64,000 nucleotides of DNA from Rhizobacter sp. Root1221 (GCF_001425785.1 NZ_LMDI01000009.1:1-64000), one strand, 5' to 3'. Counted from the first letter of the stretch, positions 1 to 12,700 are shown. Made by a program: numbers and translations. The notes: a model not told the origin generated them from the letters alone.

Positions 1-117
1 TTGAGTTGGCGCTCTGGGATTTATCCCAAACAGCGAGTGCTCGCAACAACTTACGTGACCTCGGTCCAATTTATTCCGGACAGTAGTGGGCGAACGCCGG
101 GAGGACATCAATGGGCC

Positions 118-849
118 TCAGCCCTTCCAGCGGCTCCAGGCGCCTTCGGGTTGGGCGAGGCGGTCAGCGACGACCGAAATCACCTTCGGGTTCCACGGCA
201 AACCCAGGTGGCTGCCGTCCACCTCGATGTTTTCCGCCCGGCGGCCAGCCCGCAGCATGCAGGCCTCCCAGGACACGACCCCATCGGAGCGGGAGTACAC
301 CGACGTGGTGGGAACATCGGGGGTGGTGCTCAGCCGAACCGACAAGGTGATGTCGCTGGCGCTGGGTTGCACGTTGAGGGCACCATACAGCCAGCCCACG
401 TTGCTGTTGTTGCCAGTGCCCCCGAAAGGCGTGCCCAACGTGACCACCTGGCGCACGGCATCGGGCACGAGCTTGGCGATTTCCCGGGCGTAGACACCCC
501 CGAGGCTCCAGCCCACGAGGCTGGCGCGGCGCCCATGCGCGTCCGACACCGCCTGCACGTGATCCGCCAGGCCGGCGAGCCAGTCCCCGATGTGCCCTTG
601 CGGGCCGGTGTTCAGGCCGAGCTCCCAATCATGCACGCTGTAGCCGAGCCTCTCGCAGCAGTTGCGCAGCGGCGCAATGGCACGCTGGTCGGTTGCAAGG
701 CCCGGGAAAAAAACCACGGGATGGCCGTCGCCGGCCGGGAGGCTCGAGCGGTCCATCAGGTGCATGCCGGCGAACTCGAACGCCGCGCGCAGCGGTTCGA
801 TGCCCAGCAGACCGAGGAACGGGGGGAAAGGCATCGCGGCGGTGGACAT
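118..849 (-). CDS. alpha/beta-fold hydrolase (esterase/lipase-like)
   Basis: A 243-residue soluble hydrolase of the alpha/beta superfamily. The nucleophile elbow GWSLGG places the catalytic serine at about residue 115. An Asp in SRSDG (about 189) and a His in DGSHLGL (about 214) complete a plausible triad. The oxyanion strand VVFFPGLATDQ lies near residue 45. No signal peptide is evident, so the enzyme is probably cytoplasmic. An ATG further upstream is in frame, but the chosen ATG has a GAGG Shine-Dalgarno 7 bases before it and begins the conserved part. The substrate cannot be read from sequence; poly/oligo-hydroxyalkanoate, ester or lipid are all possible. It stands alone, 81 bases downstream of the convergently placed GH3 gene region, with no operon partner. 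Confidence 0.8.
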   Translation of the reverse strand: MSTAAMPFPPFLGLLGIEPLRAAFEFAGMHLMDRSSLPAGDGHPVVFFPGLATDQRAIAPLRNCCERLGYSVHDWELGLNTGPQGHIGDWLAGLADHVQAVSDAHGRRASLVGWSLGGVYAREIAKLVPDAVRQVVTLGTPFGGTGNNSNVGWLYGALNVQPSASDITLSVRLSTTPDVPTTSVYSRSDGVVSWEACMLRAGRRAENIEVDGSHLGLPWNPKVISVVADRLAQPEGAWSRWKG

Positions 850-930
850 GGGGAAACCTCTTGGACAGTATGGGTGCATCATGAGGCCGCGCGAGGATTT
901 TCCGCGCCCACTGTCGAGATGATTCCCGGG

Positions 931-3168
931 TCAGCGTTGGCCTACGTGATGCTGCGTAGACAGTTCCAGCAGGAAGCTTGCCGGCGCCCCTTCACCCGCC
1001 GATGGGGCGGTCCAGACGTCGAAATCGCCCGGCTCCACGGTGGGGCGACCGTCCCTCCCCACGAACCCGAGGTCGTGCCGAGTGAGCGTGAACGTGACGG
1101 ATTCGGAAGCGCCGGGGGGCAGGTGCACCTGGCGGAAGCCCTTGAGCTCGCGCACCGGCCGCGTGACCGACGCGACACGGTCACGCACGTACAGCTGCAC
1201 CACCTCGGTCGTGTCGCGCGTGCCGCGGTTCGTGACCCGGGCGGTCACCCGCAGCGTGCCGTTCCAGGGCAGCCGGGTGTGGCTCAGCACGGGCGGGCCG
1301 TAGTGCACGTCGCCGTACCCGAGGCCATGGCCGAACGGGTACAGCGCCTCGTTCGGGCTGTCGAGATACCGGGCCTTGTAGAACGAGTCGGGCTGCGACG
1401 CCGGCACGGGACGGCCCGTGGGCGGGTGGGCGTAGTAGTACGGCACCTGGCCGGGCTCCCGCGGGAAACTCACCGGAAGCCGCCCGCTCGGGCTGGTGTC
1501 GCCGAACAGCACGTCGGCCACCGCGTGGCCGGTTTCGCTGCCGAGGAACCAGGTGACGAGCAAGGCGGGCGCATCGCGCACCGCACCCTTGAGGGCCAGT
1601 GCCCGGCCGTTGCGCAGCAGCACCACGACCGGCTTGCCCGTGGCAGCCACGGCCTCGGCCAACGCCTGCTGGGCTGCCGGCAGCGAGATGTCGGTGCGCG
1701 AGCGGGCCTCGCCCGACATGGCCTCGCCTTCGCCCACCGCGAGGAGCACCACGTCGGCGGCACGCGCTGCGGCCACCGCGGCCGACAGCCCGCCGCGCAG
1801 CGGAGTGTCGATGCCACTGCCCCGCACCACGGTGAGCCGTGATGGGTCGGTGAGGGCCGCCCGCACGCCGTCCTCGAGCGTCACGGGTGGGCGGGCGCCG
1901 GGGAACAAGGTCCAGGGGCCGAGAAGGTCTCCGGCCCCGGCGAACGGCCCGATCAGCGCGATGCGCTGGCCGGCCTTCGGCAGCGGCAGCAGCGCACCGT
2001 CGTTCTTCAACATCACGATGGACCGCTGTGCGGCTTCGCGTGCGAGCGCGCGGTGTTCGGGCCAATCGGTTCGATCCGCACCGTCGAGCCCGCGCATCGG
2101 GGCATCGAAGAGGCCGAGGCGCTGCTTGATCCGCAGCACGCGCCGCACCGCGTCGTCGAGCCGGACCATCGGCACCTCGCCACTGGCGACCAGCGCCGGC
2201 AGGTGGTCTCGGTACAGGCCGCTCTGCATGCTGATGTCGGTGCCGGCGAGGAACGACAGCCTGGTGGCATCGCGCGCGTCCGCCGCCACGCCGTGCGCGA
2301 TGAGTTCCTCGTCGGCGGTGTAGTCGGACACGACCACGCCGTCGAAACCCCATTCGCCACGCAGCACGGTGTCGAGCAGCCACGGGTTTGCGTTCGACGG
2401 CACGCCGGCGATGTCGTTGAACGACGTCATCACGGCCGCGCCTCCCGCGCCGAGCGCGGCCTGGAACGGCGGCAGGTACACCTCGCGCAGCTGGCGTTCG
2501 GAGAGGTCCACCGTGTTGTAGTCGAGCCCCCCTTCGGCCGCGCCGTACGCGGCGAAGTGCTTGGCGGTGGCGAGCATCGTGTCGGCGTGCGCGAGGTCGG
2601 TGCCCTGGAACCCGCGCACGCGGGCCGCGGCGAACTGCCGGCCGAGGAACACGTCCTCGCCGCTGCCTTCCACGCTGCGGCCCCAGCGGGCGTCACGGGC
2701 GATGTCCACCATGGGCGCGAATGTCCAGCGGAACCCGTCGGCGGTGGCCTCCACCGCTGCCGCGCGGGCGGTGCGTTCGGCCAGGGCCGGATCCCAGCTC
2801 GCGGCCTCGGCCAGCGGCACCGGAAACACGGTGCGAAAGCCATGGATCACGTCGGCCGCGAACAGCAGCGGAATGCCGAGGCGGGACTCGTTCACCGCGA
2901 TGCGCTGGGCCTCGCGCTTGATGGCCAACCCCTGGCCGTTGAAGAAACCGGTGATGCGGCCCGCGCGGAGGTCGTCGCGCTGTTCAGCCGCGCTGGGCTG
3001 GCGCGTGGCGGGATTGCCCACGGTGCCCGCCGAGACGGGTGCGAACAGGCTCAACTGGCCCACCTTCTCCTCGACGGTCATGCGCGCGATCAGGGTGTCG
3101 AAGGACGGCGGGGCCGCCGCGGCGGAAGCGGCCACGAGGGCCAGGGTGGCAAGGGGCTTGAATCGCAT
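931..3168 (-). CDS. bglX: secreted glycoside hydrolase family 3 beta-glucosidase/exo-glycosidase
   Basis: A 745-residue GH3 enzyme that removes beta-linked glycosyl units from the non-reducing end of oligosaccharides. A cleavable signal peptide (MRFKPLATLALVAASAAAA) implies periplasmic or external location. The catalytic (beta/alpha)8 domain carries KHFAAYGAAEGG and the nucleophile motif VVSDYTADEEL, with Asp near residue 280. It is followed by the alpha/beta sandwich and a C-terminal fibronectin-like domain (residues about 640-745), the BglX order. The start was moved inside a longer open frame to the ATG that opens the signal peptide. The upstream hybrid kinase gene is codirectional and ends 31 bases away, so the two may be cotranscribed. 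BglX is the closest well-known relative, but xylosidase or mixed specificity cannot be excluded. Confidence 0.9.
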   Translation of the reverse strand: MRFKPLATLALVAASAAAAPPSFDTLIARMTVEEKVGQLSLFAPVSAGTVGNPATRQPSAAEQRDDLRAGRITGFFNGQGLAIKREAQRIAVNESRLGIPLLFAADVIHGFRTVFPVPLAEAASWDPALAERTARAAAVEATADGFRWTFAPMVDIARDARWGRSVEGSGEDVFLGRQFAAARVRGFQGTDLAHADTMLATAKHFAAYGAAEGGLDYNTVDLSERQLREVYLPPFQAALGAGGAAVMTSFNDIAGVPSNANPWLLDTVLRGEWGFDGVVVSDYTADEELIAHGVAADARDATRLSFLAGTDISMQSGLYRDHLPALVASGEVPMVRLDDAVRRVLRIKQRLGLFDAPMRGLDGADRTDWPEHRALAREAAQRSIVMLKNDGALLPLPKAGQRIALIGPFAGAGDLLGPWTLFPGARPPVTLEDGVRAALTDPSRLTVVRGSGIDTPLRGGLSAAVAAARAADVVLLAVGEGEAMSGEARSRTDISLPAAQQALAEAVAATGKPVVVLLRNGRALALKGAVRDAPALLVTWFLGSETGHAVADVLFGDTSPSGRLPVSFPREPGQVPYYYAHPPTGRPVPASQPDSFYKARYLDSPNEALYPFGHGLGYGDVHYGPPVLSHTRLPWNGTLRVTARVTNRGTRDTTEVVQLYVRDRVASVTRPVRELKGFRQVHLPPGASESVTFTLTRHDLGFVGRDGRPTVEPGDFDVWTAPSAGEGAPASFLLELSTQHHVGQR

Positions 3169-3199
3169 CGGCCCGATTCTCACGGTGGCGGCGGAGGCC

Positions 3200-5485
3200 C
3201 TACGCCGTGCCCGGGCTCGCGGCGTCGCGGATGGCCTGCGAGAGCAGCCTCGCCACTTCCTCGATGGCATACGGCTTGGCGATGGTGCGCACCGGCAGGT
3301 TGGTGTCGAGCACCGCGGCGTACCCGCTCACGAGGATCACCGGCAGCCCGGGGCGCTGGTGGCGCAGCGCGTGCACCAGGTCGACGCCGCTCATGCCTCC
3401 GGGCATCACCACGTCGGACAGCACGGCGTGGATGTCCTGGCGCGAGCCGGCGATGGCCAACGCGTCCGGGGCGCTCGAGGCCACCAACACCGAGAAGCCG
3501 CAGTCCTCGAGCGCCTGGGCGGTGAGGCCACGGACCAGGGCGTCGTCCTCGACCAGCAGCACCGTGCCGCTGTGGCCGTGCGCGGGCGAGGCCTGCTGCA
3601 CCGGCGCATCCACGGTGGGCGCGCGGCTGGAAGCCGGCACGAACAGCGTCACCGTGGTGCCGCGGCCGGGTTCGCTGCGCACGGTGGCCAGGCCGCCGCT
3701 CTGCGTGGCAAACGCATACACCTGGGCCAAGCCGAGCCCGGTGCCTTCGCCCACCGGCTTGGTGGTGAAAAACGGTTCGAACACGCGGGGCAGCAGGTCC
3801 GCCTCGATGCCGTGGCCGGTGTCGGTGACCCCCACGGCCACGTAGTTCCCGTCAGCGAGGCCGGGAATCTCGTTGTCGCGCACGCGGCAGTTGAACGCAT
3901 GGACGGCAATCTTGCCACCGCGCCCCTTCATCGCGTCGCGGGCGTTCAGCACGAGGTTGAGCACCGCCAGTTCGAGCTGCACGGGGTCGAGCAGCACGGG
4001 GGAGGTGCCGGCTTCCGTGTGGAGCTCGACCGTGATGCCTTCGCGCACCGCGCCGCGCAGCAGTTCGGCCAAACCTTCGAACTGGCGGGCCAGGTCGACC
4101 ACCTCGCGGTGGCCCGGCTGGGCGCGGCCGAAGCTCATCAGCTGGCGCGTGAGCTTCACGGCCTTGCCGATGGCACGTTCGCAGGCACCGAGCGCCTTGT
4201 TCGCGCGCGGGTCGGTGGCCAGCTTGCCGGCCAGCTGCACGCCGGACGCCATGGTCTGAAGCAGGTTGTTGAAGTCGTGCGCGATGCCGCCGGTGAGGCG
4301 GCCGAGCGCCTCGAGCTTCTGCGTGCTCAGCGCCGCACGCTGCGCCCGTTCGGCCTCGGCCACGGCCGACTTGACGCGCTTCTGCAGGTTGGCTTCGGCG
4401 TCGCGCAGGTCGCGGCTCGCGTTGGCCAGCAACTGCTGCACCACGTCGGTTTCGGCCAGCCCGGTGGGCTTGGGGCGCACCACGTTGCCGGCGCCCAGCG
4501 CCTCGGCGTCCGACTGCAGTAGCGCCACCGGCCCTGCGATCGACCGGCCGAGCCACATGGCCGCCAGCGCCGCGACCCCCCACATCGCCACCGAGATCAG
4601 CAGCATGGTGCGCAGCGCGTCGAGCGCGGGGCGGGTGAGTTCGGCACGAGGCAGCCCGATCAGCACGGTCCAGCCCGAGTCGGGGGCGCGGTTGAACACG
4701 GTGAACACCGGCGTGCCGTCGACCGTGGTGGTCTCGTGCACGCCGCGGGCATCCAGGGCGATGCGCGCGAGCATGTCGGGCGGGGCCGACCGGCCGATCA
4801 GCTGCTCGGCATCGACGCTGCGCGCGAGCACGCGGCCCTTGGCATCGACCAGCGTGCCCGTCCAGCCGGCCGGCAACTGCTGCTGGTCGAAGATGCGCTG
4901 CAATTGCGACGCCACGCTGCCCATGGACACGTGCAGCCGCACCTGGCCGTCGCGGATGACCGGGATCCACACCGCGAAGCTGTACTGCTTCGCGAGCGGC
5001 GACATGTACAGGTCGGACACGACCGGCCGGCCGTCGATCCTGCCCAGCTCGGCAGGCGCGCTGATGGTGGCCGGCGGCACCACCAGCAGCGAGAACGGTG
5101 CACGGGTGTTGATGAGCGTGCGGCCTTCGAGGTCGGTCAGCATCACGGCGTTGTCGGCACCCGGTGACACTGCCTTGGCCTGCTCGTAGAACGCCCGCAT
5201 GTCGCCACGGTCGAGGGCGGGGGACGTGGCCAGGGTCTTCAGGATGCCGGCGCGGTAGGCCACCTCGCGGTCGGCCACGAGGCTCAGTGCGCGGGCGGTT
5301 TCGGACGCGGCCGACGTCAGCGACTTGCGGGCCTCGACGTGGATCGTGTAGGCCGCGTACAGCGAGATGCCGCTGGTGGGCAGCAGCACCCCGAGGGTGA
5401 GCAGCATGAGCCGGCGGCGCACCGATGGCGACCGGCTCCGCGGAAGCGGAGCGATCGGCACGGTGTCGGGGCCCTGGGAACGCAT
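3200..5485 (-). CDS. hybrid sensor histidine kinase with C-terminal receiver domain
   Basis: A 761-residue inner-membrane sensor. Residues 25-47 form the first transmembrane segment. An extracytoplasmic double-Cache-like sensing region follows, and a second transmembrane segment lies near residues 290-312. After a HAMP-like linker and coiled coil comes the dimerisation box GGIAHDFNNLLQ with the phospho-accepting His near 402. The HATPase domain has N box NLVLNARDAM and G boxes VTDTGHG and GEGTGLGL. The C-terminal receiver domain (about 640-755) has VLLVEDDAL and a phospho-acceptor Asp in LSDVVMPGG near 689. No separate DNA-binding regulator is adjacent, so output is unknown. Family knowledge links HDFNNLL kinases to self-contained phosphorelay with receiver feedback. 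The ligand is not identifiable. Confidence 0.88.
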   Translation of the reverse strand: MRSQGPDTVPIAPLPRSRSPSVRRRLMLLTLGVLLPTSGISLYAAYTIHVEARKSLTSAASETARALSLVADREVAYRAGILKTLATSPALDRGDMRAFYEQAKAVSPGADNAVMLTDLEGRTLINTRAPFSLLVVPPATISAPAELGRIDGRPVVSDLYMSPLAKQYSFAVWIPVIRDGQVRLHVSMGSVASQLQRIFDQQQLPAGWTGTLVDAKGRVLARSVDAEQLIGRSAPPDMLARIALDARGVHETTTVDGTPVFTVFNRAPDSGWTVLIGLPRAELTRPALDALRTMLLISVAMWGVAALAAMWLGRSIAGPVALLQSDAEALGAGNVVRPKPTGLAETDVVQQLLANASRDLRDAEANLQKRVKSAVAEAERAQRAALSTQKLEALGRLTGGIAHDFNNLLQTMASGVQLAGKLATDPRANKALGACERAIGKAVKLTRQLMSFGRAQPGHREVVDLARQFEGLAELLRGAVREGITVELHTEAGTSPVLLDPVQLELAVLNLVLNARDAMKGRGGKIAVHAFNCRVRDNEIPGLADGNYVAVGVTDTGHGIEADLLPRVFEPFFTTKPVGEGTGLGLAQVYAFATQSGGLATVRSEPGRGTTVTLFVPASSRAPTVDAPVQQASPAHGHSGTVLLVEDDALVRGLTAQALEDCGFSVLVASSAPDALAIAGSRQDIHAVLSDVVMPGGMSGVDLVHALRHQRPGLPVILVSGYAAVLDTNLPVRTIAKPYAIEEVARLLSQAIRDAASPGTA

Positions 5486-5538
5486 GGGCTGATTCTAGAA
5501 GCCCCCGGATGTTGGCCTGCCGGGCGTGATGCGGGACA

Positions 5539-6612
5539 ATGGCGCCCAACATGAAGCGCGTTCGTTCGATGATGTGGGGTGGGGCGGTCCTGGCCGTTGC
5601 CGTGGTGGTGTTCCTGGTGTTCCAGGTGGCCGTGCGCCAGTTGCGTGCGGGCATCGAGCAGGCGCTCGGTCCGCGGGCGTCGGTGGACTCGCTCGAGGTG
5701 GGGTGGTCTGGCGTCGTGCTGACCGGCCTGCGCGTGCGCGCTGAACGCCCCGGCTGGCCTGCCGACGACGAACTGCGTGCCGACCGCGTGCGGGTGGTGC
5801 CCGCCTTGTCCAGCCTGTTTTCCGATGCGTGGCGCGTGAACCTCGTGCGGGTCGAGGGCGCGTACGTGTCCGTGCTGCGCCGCCGCGACGGCGGGCTCCA
5901 GGTGGTGCCGGGGCTCGTGCGGCCGTCGGCCAAACCGGCGGCCGCCACCGGCCGGCCCGTGCACATCGGCCGCATCGAGCTGGTCGACGCCACCGTGGCG
6001 TTCTACGACGCCAGCGTGCGGCAGCCCGCCCACCGCATGCGCCTCGAACGGCTCAATGCCGAACTCGAAGACATCGCGCTGCCCGCGCTCGACCGCCCGG
6101 TGTCCGTCGCACTGCAGGCCGTCTTCAAGGGCCCGAAGCGTGATGGCGACATTTCCATCCAGGGCCAGGTCACACCGGCCACGCGCGATGCCGACATCGC
6201 CGCCCGGCTCACCGGCGTGGACCTGATCGCGCTCGAGCCGTACCTCCTCAAGGTGAGCGAAGCCGGCGTGCGGCGCGGCACGCTCGACCTGAGCCTCGAC
6301 GCCAAGGTCGCGCGCCAGCACCTGCACGCGCCAGGTGTGCTGGTGCTGAAAGACCTCGAACTCGGTGCCGGTGGCGGCATGTTCGGCACCTTCGCAGGGG
6401 TGCCGCGGCAGGCCGTGCTGGCCAGCCTGAGCCGCGACGGCCGCATCGACATGAAGTTCACCCTAGAAGGCCGGCTCGACGATCCCAAGTTCTCGCTGAA
6501 CGAGACGCTGTCGCTGCGCATTGCCGCCGGCCTCGCCGAATCGCTGGGCGTGAGCATCGGCGGTGTGGTCGACGGCGTGGGCGGGGTCATCAAGGGCCTG
6601 CTCGGGCACTGA
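5539..6612 (+). CDS. AsmA-like / DUF748 envelope protein
   Basis: A 357-residue protein with one N-terminal membrane anchor (residues 13-31, AVLAVAVVVFLVFQVAV) and a long beta-rich periplasmic region typical of AsmA/DUF748 repeats. Recognisable blocks are GLRVRAERPGWPADDELRADRVRV, the IGRIELVDATVAFYD strand, and a C-terminal FTLEGRLDDPKFSLNETL block, which is the usual end of the AsmA C-terminal domain. Family members bridge inner and outer membranes or affect lipid transport and outer-membrane assembly. Start 5539 is preceded by GCGGGAC; a second ATG at 5551 has no ribosome site. It is transcribed divergently from the sensor kinase with only 53 bases between starts. The specific function is unknown. 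Confidence 0.75.
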   Translation: MAPNMKRVRSMMWGGAVLAVAVVVFLVFQVAVRQLRAGIEQALGPRASVDSLEVGWSGVVLTGLRVRAERPGWPADDELRADRVRVVPALSSLFSDAWRVNLVRVEGAYVSVLRRRDGGLQVVPGLVRPSAKPAAATGRPVHIGRIELVDATVAFYDASVRQPAHRMRLERLNAELEDIALPALDRPVSVALQAVFKGPKRDGDISIQGQVTPATRDADIAARLTGVDLIALEPYLLKVSEAGVRRGTLDLSLDAKVARQHLHAPGVLVLKDLELGAGGGMFGTFAGVPRQAVLASLSRDGRIDMKFTLEGRLDDPKFSLNETLSLRIAAGLAESLGVSIGGVVDGVGGVIKGLLGH

Positions 6613-6673
6613 CCCTCTCGAACGCCGGGCCGCCTCGCGCAGCGAGAAAGCGCTACCCGCAGCGACCCGTGGG

Positions 6674-6691
6674 CCCCGACGTCCGTCGGGG
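6674..6691 (+). terminator. GC hairpin after the AsmA-like gene
   Basis: CCCCGAC-GTCC-GTCGGGG forms a 7-bp stem with a 4-base loop 62 bases past the AsmA-like stop. There is no T tract, so intrinsic termination is only possible, not clear. Confidence 0.3.
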
Positions 6692-6732
6692 TGACGGGTG
6701 ACGGGGTATTTATCCCGGACAGTGGGGGCCTC

Positions 6733-8043
6733 TCAGGACTTGCGCACCCCCTTCACCGGTGCCTTGGCGGCACCGGGCAGCGCGCTGCGTATCGCCGCGG
6801 CGGCGTTGTCGAATGCCTCTTTCGGCGATCGCTCGTCGGCGTTGATGTCCCCGAGCGCGGCGCTGAAGTGTTTCCAGAACAGCGTCATCTCCGGGTTGTT
6901 CGGCATCGGGCGGCCGTTGTAGATGGTGTCCATCGACGTGCGGATCTTCTCGTCGCTGTACATCGTCCAGAACATCGCCTTCGAGGCCGGCACCCCGATG
7001 GGCTTGTCGGCGTTCATCAGCGCCAGGCCTTCGCGCTTGAGCAGGTGGTTCTTCAGGAAGTCGTTCGCGGCGTCCTTGTTCGGCGACCTGCTGGTGATCA
7101 TGGCCCCCAGCACCCCCACGAATGGCTTCGGTGTCTTTCCGGCCACGGTGGGCAGCATCGCCACGCCGTAGTTGACCTTGGCCTTCGCCAGCGCCTCCCA
7201 TGCCCAGGGCCCGGTGATCCACATCGCCTGCTTGCCGGTCTTCATCGCTTCTTCGGCGTCGCCGTAGCTCATGCCGCCCTCGGGGATGGCACCGCCCTTG
7301 ATGAGTTGCTGCAGCAGGTTGCCGCCCACGGCGGCGCCGGGGTGGTTGATGCCGGTGTCGGTGGCGTCGTAGGTGCCGTCGATCTTGCGCTGGAACACGT
7401 ATGCGCCGCCGGCCGACATCAACGGCCACGTGAAGTAGGGGCTCGCGGTTTCCCAGCCGATCGCCCGCACGCCCTTGGCCTTGAGCTTGTTGTGCAGCGG
7501 CAGCAGCTCCTCGAAGGTCTTCGGCGGGTTCGGCACGAGGTCCTTGTTGTAGATCAGCGCGACGGACTCCACGGCGATCGGGTAGGCCCACACCTGGCCG
7601 CCGAGCGTGAAGGCGTCCCACGCGATCTGCACCACGTCGCGGCGGAACTCGTTGCCCGGCACCACCGGCGACAGCCATCCGGCCTGGACCCAGCCACCCA
7701 GGCGGTCGTGCGGCCAGATCCAGATGTCGGGCCCCTTGCCGGCCTTCATCGCCGCCTCGAAACCGCCCGGGGCATCGGTGTTGTGCGCATCGTTGTCGGC
7801 GGCGGCCTTCGTGCCCGACATGTCCTCGAAGCGGCCTGTCGTGCCGTTGAACGGCATCACGCGCACCTTCGTGCCGGTCTGGCGGGTGTAGTCGTCGGCG
7901 ACCTTCTTCAGGCCCTTGTAGCCCTTGTCGTTGTTGATCCAGATGGTCAACACGCCCGGGTCTGCCGCGTGCGCGCCGCTGGCCAGCAGCAGGCCGAGGA
8001 GTGTGGACACCGCGGCGCGGCGAGTGAGGCTCGGGTACTTCAT
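6733..8043 (-). CDS. malE: maltose/maltodextrin ABC transporter substrate-binding protein (orphan MalE paralogue)
   Basis: A 436-residue periplasmic binding protein with a signal peptide (MKYPSLTRRAAVSTLLGLLLASGAHA by segments). The MalE signatures [47 protein letters not shown] and AMWITGPWAWEAL are all present. It resembles the MalE at 46748-47950 along its whole length, but carries a roughly 25-residue Asp/Asn-rich insertion near residues 65-95 and a basic C-terminal tail. It lies 85 bases downstream of the pullulanase gene, beyond a terminator, and has no permease or ATPase next to it. By inference it feeds the MalFGK system 36 kb away with branched or pullulanase-derived maltodextrins. 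It has its own GGAGAG ribosome site. Confidence 0.9.
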   Translation of the reverse strand: MKYPSLTRRAAVSTLLGLLLASGAHAADPGVLTIWINNDKGYKGLKKVADDYTRQTGTKVRVMPFNGTTGRFEDMSGTKAAADNDAHNTDAPGGFEAAMKAGKGPDIWIWPHDRLGGWVQAGWLSPVVPGNEFRRDVVQIAWDAFTLGGQVWAYPIAVESVALIYNKDLVPNPPKTFEELLPLHNKLKAKGVRAIGWETASPYFTWPLMSAGGAYVFQRKIDGTYDATDTGINHPGAAVGGNLLQQLIKGGAIPEGGMSYGDAEEAMKTGKQAMWITGPWAWEALAKAKVNYGVAMLPTVAGKTPKPFVGVLGAMITSRSPNKDAANDFLKNHLLKREGLALMNADKPIGVPASKAMFWTMYSDEKIRTSMDTIYNGRPMPNNPEMTLFWKHFSAALGDINADERSPKEAFDNAAAAIRSALPGAAKAPVKGVRKS

Positions 8044-8070
8044 GAAAATCTCTCTCCGTGGATGAAACGA

Positions 8071-8101
8071 AAAAAAGGCCCCGCCGGATGGGCAGGGCCT
8101 T
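8071..8101 (-). terminator. Rho-independent terminator after pulA
   Basis: Read on the minus strand, AAGGCCC pairs with GGGCCTT (8095-8101 with 8075-8081). Further pairs extend towards the loop, and a run of T residues follows at once (complement of 8071-8076). It sits between the pullulanase stop (8129) and the malE start (8043), so it should uncouple or reduce malE transcription from the pulA promoter. Confidence 0.8.
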
Positions 8102-8128
8102 CAGGGTGTCGGCTGTGTCGCCGCTCGT

Positions 8129-11365
<3,237 letters not shown>

Positions 11366-11566
11366 TCGTCTTCCTCGATCGTTTGGCGAGGGCCCCGGAG
11401 GGCCCCGTTGATGCCGGATCGAGGGGGACGAACCTGTGTGTCGCCATGCGAACGCTTTATCGATCCAGCCCTGCGGATTCTGAATCGGTAAAGAATTCGG
11501 TCAAGTCCTCAGGTGCGAGGACTTTCCCTGATGGCGTGCCCATCCCGGGCACGAAGTGCCGGAAGG
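11366..11566. other. pulA upstream noncoding region
   Basis: A 201-base gap between the pullulanase start and the stop of the Liv-type binding protein, so it should hold the pulA promoter. GCGAACGCTTTATC near 11448-11461 resembles a LacI-family half-site arrangement, but it is not a clean palindrome. No other convincing element was seen. Confidence 0.35.
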
Positions 11567-12700
11567 TCAGTGCACGATCTTGCCGTCGGCACCGAACATC
11601 GCGAAGTCGACGTACTGCGAACCGGTGCGGTTCTTCTGCGTGAAGTCGAGGACGTAGCCGCCCACGTCGATGGAACGGGCCGAGTCGAGGGCCGAGGTCA
11701 CCGTGGCCGCGGTGGGGTTGGAGATGCCTTCCAGGGCTTTCACCAGCGCCTTCGCAGCGATGTAGCCCTCGATGGAACGGGCCGACAGGTTGGGGTCCTT
11801 CGAGGCCTGGCGCAGTGCGAGGTACTCGCGCACCACCGGGCGGTTGGTTTCCTGCGCGAGGGGCAGCACCACCGAGAACGCATAGCCGCGGGCACCCTTC
11901 GGGCCCAGGGCCTTCAGCAGCGCCTCGGTGTCGATGATCGACATGCCGTACAGCGTGGCGGTGCCGCCGGCGGTGTTGTACTGCTTGACGAATTCGACGG
12001 CCGCGGCAGTGGTGGCACCGAGCAGCACCACCTGGGGCTTCGCCTTGAGCATGTCCGACACGCTCGTTTCAACCGCGATCGTGTTGCGCGCATACGCCGT
12101 CTTGGCGGTCAGCTCGATGCCGGTCTTTCTCGCGGCTTCTTCGGCGCCCTTCAGCACGTCCTTGCCCAGGCCGTCGTCCTGGTACACCAGGCCCACGTTC
12201 TTGATGCCGAGCTGGTTGAGCTGGGTGAACAGGCGCGCCACTTCGTCGTGGTAGCTGGCCTTCACGACGTGCATGCCGTCGGCTTGTGCCACGGACGCGG
12301 CGCCGGACACGGCACCCACCATCGACACCTTGCGTTGGGCCAGGATGCCGTCCTTCACGAGGGCCTCGAGGTTCGCGGTGCCCACGGTGCTGATCATCGC
12401 GACCGGGGCCGAGCTGGCGATCAGCTCCTTCGTGAGGCGCACGGTCTCCACCGGGTTCTGCGCGTCGTCGCGGGTGACCAGCGTGATCGGACGGCCGCGC
12501 ACGCCGCCCTTGGCGTTGATCGAGTCGAAGTACAGCTTGGCGCCTGCGTTCATCGCACGGCCGGTGACGCCTTGCGGGCCGGTCATCGGCGCCACCTGGC
12601 CAATCACGATGGGTTCACCGGAAGCCCAGGCGGGCAGGGCAGCGGCCACGCAAAGGCCGAGGGCCCATCGGCGTGAAACGGAAATCAGGGGGTGGTTCAT
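11567..12700 (-). CDS. Liv-type (branched-chain amino acid family) ABC substrate-binding protein, orphan
   Basis: A 377-residue periplasmic binding protein of the type I fold LivJ/LivK family. A signal peptide (ending near PAWASG) is followed by the family opening PIVIGQVAPMTGPQGVTGRAMNAGAKLYFD, and later FINQ-type elements such as NVGLVYQDDGLGKDVLKG. The start is the ATG at 12700, which opens the signal peptide; an in-frame upstream start lacks support. No permease or ATPase is adjacent, so it probably docks on one of the Liv systems in the window or elsewhere. Ligand is unknown: family members bind amino acids, aromatic acids, amides or urea. A CACTAGGGTTAACCC element (minus strand, 12767-12781) lies 67 bases upstream of the start. 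Confidence 0.85.
   Translation of the reverse strand: MNHPLISVSRRWALGLCVAAALPAWASGEPIVIGQVAPMTGPQGVTGRAMNAGAKLYFDSINAKGGVRGRPITLVTRDDAQNPVETVRLTKELIASSAPVAMISTVGTANLEALVKDGILAQRKVSMVGAVSGAASVAQADGMHVVKASYHDEVARLFTQLNQLGIKNVGLVYQDDGLGKDVLKGAEEAARKTGIELTAKTAYARNTIAVETSVSDMLKAKPQVVLLGATTAAAVEFVKQYNTAGGTATLYGMSIIDTEALLKALGPKGARGYAFSVVLPLAQETNRPVVREYLALRQASKDPNLSARSIEGYIAAKALVKALEGISNPTAATVTSALDSARSIDVGGYVLDFTQKNRTGSQYVDFAMFGADGKIVH

Noticed and set aside
1-1842. 613-codon open frame on the plus strand at the left edge
   Set aside because: It covers the alpha/beta hydrolase and the end of the GH3 gene in antisense, with low-complexity composition.
11448-11461. A LacI-type operator before pulA
   Set aside because: Only a half-site-like AACGCTTT is present; no clean palindrome and no LacI-family gene in the window.
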